From an uncultured Cellvibrio sp. (GTDB taxonomy: Bacteria; Pseudomonadota; Gammaproteobacteria; Pseudomonadales; Cellvibrionaceae), in the NCBI GenBank assembly GCA_946482345.1, contig CAMLRJ010000249.1, positions 1 through 5,710 of the forward strand: 5,710 nt of DNA. The letters run 5' to 3'. The notes under the pieces were generated by a model. It worked only from the letters and a program-made list of their open reading frames with translations, was not told the DNA's origin and did no database searches. The translations under genes and the position numbers were made by a program. Of this stretch, positions 1-5,681 are shown one piece after another. The number at the start of each line of letters is the position of its first letter. The first letter of the stretch is position 1.

Positions 1-27
1 TAGCCCCCCTTTTTCAAAGTGGGGAAC
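1..27 (-). repeat. 27-bp intergenic repeat, left copy (inverted relative to the right copy)
   Basis: This stretch is the exact reverse complement of positions 5655-5681; four further bases (28-31) match except for one. It begins at the window edge, so the element probably continues to the left: the right copy runs on into a second G6 run. Each copy can form a short hairpin of the type CCCC-a-CTTT / AAAG-g-GGGG. It lies downstream of the lyase gene in the same orientation, relative to transcription, as the right copy has relative to the transporter gene. C-rich and G-rich palindromic sequences of this kind are common dispersed REP-like repeats in proteobacteria. That this one is dispersed is inferred, since only two copies are visible here. 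Confidence 0.85.
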
Positions 28-45
28 TTAAGTTCCTCCCCTTTG
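15..45. repeat. Imperfect palindrome centred on TTAA
   Basis: The arms CAAAGTGGGGAAC (15-27) and GTTCCTCCCCTTTG (32-45) are near reverse complements, with one base of offset. They flank TTAA, and the inner 12 bp (24-35, GAACTTAAGTTC) are perfectly symmetrical. The outer half overlaps the 27-bp repeat, so this looks like one repeat unit joined head-to-head to a partial, diverged second unit, as in REP pairs (BIMEs). In RNA from the lyase gene it would form a long imperfect stem. No function can be assigned. Confidence 0.6.
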
Positions 46-61
46 CTCATAAAAAGCCTTA

Positions 62-80
62 CCCCACCCCAGCCCTCCCC
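62..80 (-). other. Potential G-quadruplex motif in the lyase 3' untranslated region
   Basis: Read on the minus strand, this segment has four G-runs of 4, 3, 4 and 4 bases separated by loops of 1 (A), 2 (CT) and 1 (T). It meets the usual G3+N1-7 rule with very short loops, which generally favours stability. It lies on the transcribed-RNA strand about 35-50 nt after the lyase stop codon. The first two G-runs (73-80) are also one arm of the adjacent hairpin, so the two structures cannot form together. Folding is inferred from sequence only. Confidence 0.5.
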
Positions 81-94
81 TTGGCAGGGGAGGG
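73..94. repeat. GC-rich perfect hairpin (REP-like)
   Basis: CCCTCCCCT (73-81) pairs with AGGGGAGGG (86-94), a perfect 9-bp stem closing on a 4-base loop. It lies just downstream of the lyase stop codon. Neither strand has a U-tract immediately after the stem, so it is not a textbook intrinsic terminator. It could act as a 3'-end barrier to exonucleases, as REP hairpins do, or be a dispersed repeat. With the left 27-bp repeat it makes a two-module block filling the space before the lyase 3' end. Confidence 0.7.
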
Positions 95-97
95 AGT

Positions 98-114
98 AAA
101 AAATCAACGATTTT
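98..114 (-). terminator. Weak AT-rich hairpin with U-tract at the lyase stop codon
   Basis: On the minus strand AAAATC (114-109), loop GTT, GATTTT (105-100) gives a 6-bp stem continuing into further T residues (down to 98), and the first arm overlaps the TAA stop codon. The shape is that of an intrinsic terminator, but only one G:C pair stabilises it. Termination here is probably weak and may depend on the stronger GC-rich hairpin that follows. Confidence 0.25.
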
Positions 115-2827
115 ATTTTTTCAATTCTTTTCCAATCAACGCCAAATTCTGAATTGCTGCCAATCCCCATTGTGCTGAATCGTTGGTGGATACCCACGCG
201 GCTTCGTCAACAAGATTCAATACATCCGGGCCATGCAACCGTTTGATTTCAACAGTGGAATGACTTTGACGAAAAAATTCGTCCCATGCACGCTGTGCCA
301 ATTGCTTGTCGTTTGTTTGTTGTGCTGTATACGCCGTTAATCGCGAATGAGCATTGGTGAGATTATTGCCATTTAATGGAACACCAAATTCCGTTATTTG
401 CTCCGCAGCAGGTGCATTGTAGAAACGTCCGTAACGCAACCAGGCTGATTTGAATTCAGGTATATCAATTAATTGATTTAATTCAGTACAAACTTCAATC
501 AAACCAAATACCGCACTGAGATGCGAAGCTTGCGCAGTTTTTTTCTGTTCAGACGATGCAGGAATCACACTCAACATTTTAGTGTTGATATCAAAATAAT
601 AACCACCAGCAAAAAATCCCAACTCACTATTACCAATCACACGCATCGAATTTTCCAGCCAATTTTTATAACGGCTGTCACCTGTACGCTCCCAAGCCGT
701 TAACCAATTGGCAGCGGCTGATCCCCAATCTGTGCCAACGCCGATGATGGTATTTTTATCAGCCGCCGCATCGGGATTTACTTTTCGTGTTGGCAATAAA
801 TTAGCTAATTGTTTATCCGCTTCTGCTACTTCCCACAGTACATCACCTGTGCGTTCGTCCGCCGTTAAAAAATAATGGAAGCGACGATAAATGGATGTGC
901 TGATACGCAATTGTTTTGCACTGCAACCCCAGTGCTGCACATTGTGACGCGTACCCAAACCGGCAAAACGGCCGAGGTGATAAATATCCACATCGCGATT
1001 ATGGCGAGTCATGGCTTCTGCCAAGCGAAATGCATTTGCATCACCGGTTCGTAAAAATGAATACCACAACCAAAGATCAGGCGAGAGTTCGGAATTATCC
1101 CAGGCAAATCCACCTATGTCATAACGCCACACATGACGATCAACATCATAAGTGTGCATCACATCGCCATAATTCCAAAAACCGTACCAATGACGCTGCT
1201 CAACTTGTTGACGATAAAAATCAATCGACCAGGCAAGACGATTTTCAATTGCATTTTTCATGGGCGATGAACGATCAGGCAAATCCCATAAACCGCCAAA
1301 CACCTTTGCCTGTAAATAAGTTTGCGGTGAAGCAATAACTTGTGCAGGCGCGCGAATTGAATCAGCCAACTCAATAGAACGTTGGCGTGAAGGGGTTTTG
1401 TCTAATGCAAAAAGAGTGATGTCTGTGCTGCGCGCAATACCTTGAGGGGCACCAAATCCCGGTTCGTAATCTTCATAAATAATTTCCAATCCTTCGAGTT
1501 GTTTTGCATAAGTATCCATACCCATACCATCGTGATAAAAACGCAAATCCATGGGTGGCGCATCAGGTGACCATATCCATAAAGTAGCTTGTGCAATTTC
1601 AGTTCCGGTGTTGCGAATATCAATTTGCGTGGGATGCAATTGCCAAAAATCGCGCATACCCAATAACACACCGCCAGTTGCACCACCAACATAAGCAACA
1701 CCGGCAGCACGCGTGCCTTGATCCGCATCTATCCATGCATGGCCCGCTTTGGTTCGTTTTTTAATGCTGAAACCTTTCGCATTTAATTGTGCGAGACTGT
1801 AATCATTCCACACCGGAATAAATTGCAAACGTTCGCTAACACGTTTATCCCAGGTATTTAATTCAGGTGTCGCTACACCATTAATTTGTGCATCGCGTAC
1901 TGCTTTACCCGGATCGCGTCGTAAACCGGTAATACCTTGCGGCGATTCTGCCCAGAGTCCATCGCCCGCCCCTACAAAACGCACGTGGCGATTATAAATT
2001 TCATCGTGCATGGGCACATCAAAACGCAAACCTAATGCGCGAATAAAATCTTTATGCTCATCGCCATCAAAAACAAAATGGTGACTGATACGCACTGAAT
2101 CACCGCCAGCATAAAAATAAAGTCGCAATGAAAAAGGCAACCACTCGCGCTCATCCGATTCACGATGAACGCCCGTTAATTTTACGACTGCACGCACAGG
2201 CCCTTTTTGTTCAATTTCTATTTGTCGGATGGTTGCACTGAAGTTGGTGATTGCCAAAGGTTGCTCTGCATCTAACTCAACTTGTGATTGTCGCTGCCCG
2301 ATAAAACGTGCATTTTGCAACAGAGTTTTTTTACCGCGCTGAATGGATTCAATTATCACATCACCGCTTTTGGCCATTACACAACGAATCACACCGGTAT
2401 CGATCACCCAGTGATTGGCATTTTCACGAATACTGATTGTGTGTTTGGGTTTGGGCGCTTTTCCTTTCGCAAGACGGAATTGCTGACCGGGTGATAGATC
2501 CGCTGGAATAGCATGGCCGGTCCATTTGATCGATCCATCGGGCCAACGTGCCATCACCCAGGTTTGCAAAGCCTGCGCACGTCCTTTTTCATCAATCAGA
2601 TGCAAAGGCTGATCCTGCTCAAGACTGGCTTGAGGCCAGGGCTGCCCCCAGGTGTGGCCGATAAGTGCCAGAGGTTCAGCTGCCCCCAACCAACCCAATT
2701 GCCCCGGATTTGTCAGGGCCGTATCAATTGTATTAGCCTTGCCCGCGCTGGCAGGCAAAGCCAGGGAGGACGCCAGAGGTATAGAAGCAGTCATTGCTCC
2801 ATACTTGAAAAAATCGCGACGATTCAT
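113..2827 (-). CDS. Tat-exported exo-rhamnogalacturonan lyase-like protein (PcRGLX/YetA family, PL26 type)
   Basis: The protein has 904 residues and is predicted to be periplasmic. It probably cleaves the rhamnogalacturonan I backbone exolytically by beta-elimination, releasing unsaturated galacturonosyl-rhamnose. The ATG at 2827 is preferred over an in-frame ATG 27 bp upstream because GGAG lies 5 nt before it and it puts the Tat motif NRRDFFK at residues 2-8. A hydrophobic stretch follows, with a likely cleavage site after PASA (residue 28). The architecture fits the family: an N-terminal RIFT-barrel-like part with WPDGSIKW (95-102), a central beta-rich region (about 130-430), and a helical toroid-like C-terminal region (about 520-890) with HWYGFWNYGDV (546-556), HNVQHWG (628-634) and GTDWGSAAANW (698-708). 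I cannot name catalytic residues with confidence. It is transcribed divergently from a GH105 hydrolase and a transporter suited to its product, which supports the role. The family also holds uncharacterised YetA-like members, so exact substrate and cleavage mode are inferred. Confidence 0.82.
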   Translation of the reverse strand: MNRRDFFKYGAMTASIPLASSLALPASAGKANTIDTALTNPGQLGWLGAAEPLALIGHTWGQPWPQASLEQDQPLHLIDEKGRAQALQTWVMARWPDGSIKWTGHAIPADLSPGQQFRLAKGKAPKPKHTISIRENANHWVIDTGVIRCVMAKSGDVIIESIQRGKKTLLQNARFIGQRQSQVELDAEQPLAITNFSATIRQIEIEQKGPVRAVVKLTGVHRESDEREWLPFSLRLYFYAGGDSVRISHHFVFDGDEHKDFIRALGLRFDVPMHDEIYNRHVRFVGAGDGLWAESPQGITGLRRDPGKAVRDAQINGVATPELNTWDKRVSERLQFIPVWNDYSLAQLNAKGFSIKKRTKAGHAWIDADQGTRAAGVAYVGGATGGVLLGMRDFWQLHPTQIDIRNTGTEIAQATLWIWSPDAPPMDLRFYHDGMGMDTYAKQLEGLEIIYEDYEPGFGAPQGIARSTDITLFALDKTPSRQRSIELADSIRAPAQVIASPQTYLQAKVFGGLWDLPDRSSPMKNAIENRLAWSIDFYRQQVEQRHWYGFWNYGDVMHTYDVDRHVWRYDIGGFAWDNSELSPDLWLWYSFLRTGDANAFRLAEAMTRHNRDVDIYHLGRFAGLGTRHNVQHWGCSAKQLRISTSIYRRFHYFLTADERTGDVLWEVAEADKQLANLLPTRKVNPDAAADKNTIIGVGTDWGSAAANWLTAWERTGDSRYKNWLENSMRVIGNSELGFFAGGYYFDINTKMLSVIPASSEQKKTAQASHLSAVFGLIEVCTELNQLIDIPEFKSAWLRYGRFYNAPAAEQITEFGVPLNGNNLTNAHSRLTAYTAQQTNDKQLAQRAWDEFFRQSHSTVEIKRLHGPDVLNLVDEAAWVSTNDSAQWGLAAIQNLALIGKELKK

Positions 2828-2831
2828 AGTT

Positions 2832-2836
2832 TCTCC
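2832..2836 (-). promoter_or_regulatory. Shine-Dalgarno site of the lyase gene
   Basis: The minus strand reads GGAGA, with the GGAG core (2836-2833) 5 nt before the ATG at 2827. It decides the start: the longer frame would add nine residues (MAAKSHGET) ahead of the Tat motif and would bury this site inside the coding sequence. Confidence 0.75.
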
Positions 2837-2876
2837 GTGGCTTTTTGCTGCCAAATTTAGTTTATAGATGATCGTA

Positions 2877-2905
2877 TTTATATCACGCCTGAATTATATT
2901 GACTA
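2877..2905 (-). promoter_or_regulatory. Predicted sigma70 promoter for the lyase gene
   Basis: On the minus strand, -35 TAGTCA (2905-2900, four of six consensus bases) is separated by 17 nt from -10 TATAAA (2882-2877, five of six). The -10 box is preceded by TGA, giving an extended -10. Transcription would start near 2870, leaving a leader of about 43 nt before the ATG at 2827. The tandem 10-bp repeat begins 1 bp upstream of the -35 box, a position suited to a regulator. A perfect TATAAT at 2898-2893 is an alternative -10 but lacks a recognisable -35. Predicted from sequence only. Confidence 0.5.
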
Positions 2906-2906
2906 C

Positions 2907-2926
2907 ATATGATCGAATATGATCGA
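2907..2926. promoter_or_regulatory. Perfect tandem 10-bp repeat, putative operator between divergent promoters
   Basis: ATATGATCGA occurs twice back to back, at 2907-2916 and 2917-2926, a one-helical-turn spacing that puts both copies on the same DNA face. Related copies lie at 2866-2875 (AGATGATCGT) and 2945-2954 (GTATGATCCC), near the predicted lyase transcription start and over the predicted -10 of the hydrolase promoter. The tandem pair fills the gap between the two predicted -35 boxes and overlaps the plus-strand one. A regulator bound here could control both directions. Its identity is unknown; no regulator gene is in the window. Confidence 0.5.
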
Positions 2927-2951
2927 CATTTCAAAACTGCGAATGTATGAT
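2923..2951 (+). promoter_or_regulatory. Predicted sigma70 promoter for the hydrolase-transporter operon
   Basis: The -35 box TCGACA (2923-2928) and the -10 box TATGAT (2946-2951) each match five of six consensus bases and are 17 nt apart. Transcription would start near 2958, about 38 nt before the hydrolase ATG. The -35 overlaps the second tandem 10-bp repeat and the -10 overlaps a further TATGATC copy, so binding at these repeats would be expected to block RNA polymerase. Predicted from sequence only. Confidence 0.5.
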
Positions 2952-2995
2952 CCCGTTAAAAAATTTCCCAAACAGACAATAAGTTGTGAGTTTTT

Positions 2996-4102
2996 ATGGT
3001 TGATAAAGTCGAAGGTATTGCGCGTACCGAGTTAACACGCAGCATTGATAAGTTGATTGATAATCTGGTGAATATAAAAGACACCAGCGGTGAATTTCTG
3101 TTACGGCTGGATGATGGCCGTGTGATTGACACCAAAGGCTGGAACGATTGGGAATGGACTCATGGCATTGGTCTTTATGGTTTGCTCAAACTCTGGGACA
3201 TCACCGGCGATGAAAAACCTTTGGTGATTATGCAGGACTGGTTTAAAAATCGTTTTGCCGCTGGCACACCGACTAAAAACGTCAACACTGTTTCGCCTTT
3301 TCTCACGCTCGCTTATTTGGCAGAACGTTTAGGTGATCGCAGCTATTTGCCCTATCTGGATGTCTGGGCCGAATGGATTATGAATGACATGCCTCGCACC
3401 GAAGAAGGCGGTTTGCAACACATAGTATTCAATTCGGTTAACTACCAACAAATTTGGGACGATACATTAATGATGTGTGTATTGCCCCTCGCAAAAATTG
3501 GTTTGCTATTTAATCGTCCCGCTTATGTGGAAGAAGCAAAACGCCAATTTATGTTGCACACAAAATATTTGGCAGATCGCAAAACCGGACTCTGGTTTCA
3601 TGGCTGGACTTTTGATGGCCGCCACAATTTTGCTGATGCACTTTGGGCGCGTGGAAATTGCTGGGTCACTATTGCGATTCCCGAATTTATTGAATTACTC
3701 GACTTGCCACCGCATGACAGCACACGTTTATTTTTAATTGAAACTTTGGAAGCGCAAGTCAAGGCACTGGAAAATTATCAGGATGAAAGTGGTTTGTGGC
3801 ACACACTGATTAATGACAAATCTTCCTACCTGGAAGCTTCCTGTGCTGCCGGTTTTGCTTATGGAATTTTAAAAGCCGTACGCAAAGGTTATCTGGACGC
3901 AAAATATGAACCTATGGCAATCAAAGCGATTAAAGCTGTTCTCGCTAATATCAGTGACGATGGCGAATTAAAACAAGTGTCTTTTGGTACGCCGGTATTT
4001 AACGATTTACAAGGTTATCGTGATATTCCATTAACCTCCATGCCTTATGGACAATCCATGGCGATTCTTGCACTGGTAGAATTTATGAATCGTTATATTT
4101 AA
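2996..4102 (+). CDS. rhiN: GH105 unsaturated rhamnogalacturonyl hydrolase (RhiN/YteR-like)
   Basis: This 368-residue enzyme has no signal peptide and should act in the cytoplasm. It is predicted to hydrolyse unsaturated galacturonosyl-rhamnose, the product of rhamnogalacturonan lyases, to rhamnose and an unsaturated uronic acid that opens to 5-keto-4-deoxyuronate. The whole length fits a GH105 (alpha/alpha)6 barrel, and about 370 residues is usual. Visible family motifs are GWNDWEWTHGIGLYGL (48-63), VNTVSPFL (96-103), QIWDDTLMM (152-160), LWFHGW (199-204), WARGNCW (217-223) and SYLEASCAAGFAYG (277-290). By comparison with YteR, D156 in the WDDT motif is the likely catalytic aspartate, with H202 and R219 lining the substrate site; this alignment is from memory. 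The ribosome site before the ATG is weak (GTGAG, 2986-2990). It is followed 60 bp later by the transporter on the same strand, as with the rhiN/rhiT pair of Dickeya, although there the order is reversed. The symbol is by analogy. Confidence 0.92.
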   Translation: MVDKVEGIARTELTRSIDKLIDNLVNIKDTSGEFLLRLDDGRVIDTKGWNDWEWTHGIGLYGLLKLWDITGDEKPLVIMQDWFKNRFAAGTPTKNVNTVSPFLTLAYLAERLGDRSYLPYLDVWAEWIMNDMPRTEEGGLQHIVFNSVNYQQIWDDTLMMCVLPLAKIGLLFNRPAYVEEAKRQFMLHTKYLADRKTGLWFHGWTFDGRHNFADALWARGNCWVTIAIPEFIELLDLPPHDSTRLFLIETLEAQVKALENYQDESGLWHTLINDKSSYLEASCAAGFAYGILKAVRKGYLDAKYEPMAIKAIKAVLANISDDGELKQVSFGTPVFNDLQGYRDIPLTSMPYGQSMAILALVEFMNRYI

Positions 4103-4103
4103 C

Positions 4104-4121
4104 GCGCAAGTTTTCTTGCGC
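4104..4121. other. Intercistronic hairpin between hydrolase and transporter genes
   Basis: GCGCAAG (4104-4110) and CTTGCGC (4115-4121) form a perfect 7-bp stem with a TTTT loop, starting one base after the hydrolase stop codon. In the direction of transcription it is followed by eight A residues, not U, so it is not an intrinsic terminator for the operon. Its place suggests an RNA-stability or processing element that protects the 3' end of the hydrolase message and lets the two genes be expressed at different levels. This role is inferred. Confidence 0.55.
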
Positions 4122-4162
4122 AAAAAAAATCATTAACAACAATAAATAATGAGTAACGCCCT

Positions 4163-5650
4163 ATGCAAATGCGCGAGATAAAAACCCGTCATTATGTTGC
4201 CTATGGACTCAACGATGTTCTGGGTGCGGGTTCGATGGCAGTCATTAGTGGTTGGTTGATTTTTTTCTACACCACTTTTTGTGGATTGTCGGCGGTGCAG
4301 GCTGCATCCATTTTTGCGATTGCACGAATTCTTGATGCGGTTGCCAGTCCATTAATCGGGCACATATCTGACAATCTCAATAAAACCAAACTGGGACGCC
4401 GTTTTGGTCGTCGTCGTATTTTTTTATTGGCGGCAATTCCACTGTTACCGGCTTTTGCGTTGATGTGGGTTAATGGACAACACTATTGGTATTATTTGCT
4501 CACTTTTGTTTTTTTTGAATTGGTTTACGCATCAGTATTAATTCCCTACGAAACTCTTGCCGCTGAAATGACGGATGACTACACAAAAAAAGCCAAGTTT
4601 GCCGGAGCAAGAATTTTAGTAGGACAAATTTCGGCAATTTTTGCGGGAATCCTGCCTAACTGGATTGTTAATTATGTTGGCGGAAAAGAAAATGCCGACA
4701 CATTTCTGATTATGGGTATTATTTTCAGCCTTGCTTTTATGCTGGTTGTCACTATTACTTATCTGTTCACCTGGGAACGCCCGCCAACAGTAGAAACTGA
4801 AGAAAAACCAAAAACATCCGCACTGAATTCATTGAAAACAGTGTTTGTAAATTTGTCATCGACATTACGCATTCGTGCTTTCCGCTTGCATTTGGGGATG
4901 TATTTGGGTGGTTATATCAGTCAGGATATTTTTAATGCGGCCTTCACTTATTTTATTGTATTTGCATTGGGTGGCTCAGTGGTCATCGCCTCATCTTTGA
5001 TTGCCAATACTTATATTGCGCAACTTTTTGCAGTTGCATTGGCGATTGCATTAGTCATTCGTATTGGCCCTTCCTATACCTATCGTCTTGCTGTTAGCAG
5101 TTATATTGCCGGTATTATTGCGCTGCTGGTTTTATTTTTAACCTTTAGTGAATTTCCACCGGGTTATCTATTACTGGGCGCAGTGATACTTGCAGGTCTT
5201 GGTCGTGGTGCATTGAATTATATTCCATGGAACGTCTACAACTATATTGCCGATGTGGATCAAATCGTCACAGCCAAACGCCGCGAAGGTAGTTTTGCAG
5301 GCGTTATGACGTTTATTCGTAAAGCAGCGCAAGCTGTTGCGGTTATGTTTGTCGGCATCATCATTGAATGGGGCGGTTTTGTTTCCAAAAGTGAAACCCA
5401 ATCAACCGAAGCCATTCATACCATAGTGGCAGTAATGGTAATTGGCCCCATAGTGTTATTACTCTTCGGATTTTTTGTCTCTCGCCATTTCAAATTAAAT
5501 AAAGATACTCACGCAATTTTAATGCAGGAAATTGAACATTTGAAATCCGGCAACACAGAACCTTCAAGTGAAAACAGCCGTGCAGTGGTTGAAGATTTAT
5601 CCGGATGGCCTTACGAAAAATTATGGGGCAATAATAATGTTGGGAAATGA
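4163..5650 (+). CDS. rhiT: GPH-family sugar:cation symporter, predicted rhamnogalacturonide transporter (RhiT-like)
   Basis: This 495-residue inner-membrane protein belongs to the glycoside-pentoside-hexuronide:cation symporter (GPH) branch of the MFS. It has about 12 predicted membrane segments, roughly at 24-43, 46-66, 86-104, 108-127, 150-170, 180-203, 245-269, 275-299, 307-327, 334-350, 380-402 and 418-440, with a charged central loop at 204-240. GPH signatures are the N-terminal YGLNDVLG (14-21), RILDAVASPLIGHISD (55-70) ahead of the basic LGRRFGRRR (77-85), and IPWNVYNYIADVDQ (354-367) followed by KRREGSFAG (372-380). The polar C-terminal tail (441-495) is fairly long. The predicted cargo is unsaturated galacturonosyl-rhamnose, inferred from the hydrolase gene upstream and the divergent lyase; sequence alone shows only the family. 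The ATG at 4163 has a weak TGAG 9 nt upstream; a second in-frame ATG is two codons later. With no clear promoter in the 60-bp gap, it is probably co-transcribed with the hydrolase. Confidence 0.9.
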   Translation: MQMREIKTRHYVAYGLNDVLGAGSMAVISGWLIFFYTTFCGLSAVQAASIFAIARILDAVASPLIGHISDNLNKTKLGRRFGRRRIFLLAAIPLLPAFALMWVNGQHYWYYLLTFVFFELVYASVLIPYETLAAEMTDDYTKKAKFAGARILVGQISAIFAGILPNWIVNYVGGKENADTFLIMGIIFSLAFMLVVTITYLFTWERPPTVETEEKPKTSALNSLKTVFVNLSSTLRIRAFRLHLGMYLGGYISQDIFNAAFTYFIVFALGGSVVIASSLIANTYIAQLFAVALAIALVIRIGPSYTYRLAVSSYIAGIIALLVLFLTFSEFPPGYLLLGAVILAGLGRGALNYIPWNVYNYIADVDQIVTAKRREGSFAGVMTFIRKAAQAVAVMFVGIIIEWGGFVSKSETQSTEAIHTIVAVMVIGPIVLLLFGFFVSRHFKLNKDTHAILMQEIEHLKSGNTEPSSENSRAVVEDLSGWPYEKLWGNNNVGK

Positions 5651-5654
5651 TTAG

Positions 5655-5681
5655 GTTCCCCACTTTGAAAAAGGGGGGCTA
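5655..5681 (+). repeat. 27-bp intergenic repeat, right copy, with embedded hairpin
   Basis: This is the exact reverse complement of positions 1-27 and starts 4 bp after the transporter stop codon. Within it CCCC-a-CTTT (5658-5666) pairs with AAAG-g-GGGG (5670-5678) around a GAA loop, with one central mismatch. A second G6 run follows at 5682-5687, separated from the first by CTA, so the full element is probably longer than the shared 27 bp. No strong U-tract follows, so any terminator role would be non-classical. It could be a REP-like transcript-end element. Confidence 0.85.

Noticed and set aside
916..1338. 140-codon open frame on the plus strand inside the lyase gene
   Set aside because: It is antisense to the conserved toroid region of the lyase, its translation is rich in His, Asn and Gln with no recognisable domain, and it lacks a convincing ribosome site.
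1402..1728. 108-codon open frame on the minus strand with hydrophobic stretches
   Set aside because: It lies in another frame of the same strand within the lyase gene; its apparent membrane-like character is a frame-shift artefact of codon composition.
2513..2867. Two overlapping plus-strand open frames opposite the lyase N-terminus
   Set aside because: Both are antisense to the signal peptide and N-terminal domain, show no family features, and end inside the divergent promoter region.
2893..2898. Perfect TATAAT on the minus strand as the lyase -10 box
   Set aside because: No -35-like sequence lies 16-19 nt upstream; the extended -10 at 2882-2877 with TAGTCA is better supported. It remains possible as an activator-dependent promoter.
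2899..2904. TTGACT as a plus-strand -35 box
   Set aside because: No acceptable -10 box lies 16-18 nt downstream; the TCGACA/TATGAT pair fits better.
4104..4129. Intercistronic hairpin as an intrinsic terminator
   Set aside because: The stem is followed by A residues in the operon direction and lacks a U-tract on the other strand too.
4149..4181. Ten-codon open frame overlapping the transporter start (MSNALCKCAR)
   Set aside because: It could in principle be a coupling leader peptide, but it has no clear ribosome site and such short frames are expected by chance.
5171..5401. 76-codon minus-strand open frame opposite the transporter
   Set aside because: It is antisense to the conserved GPH motif region; composition and lack of a ribosome site mark it as a shadow.
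1..5681. The 27-bp inverted repeats as terminal repeats of an insertion sequence
   Set aside because: There is no transposase, integrase or recombinase gene between them and no visible target duplication; REP-like elements explain them more simply.
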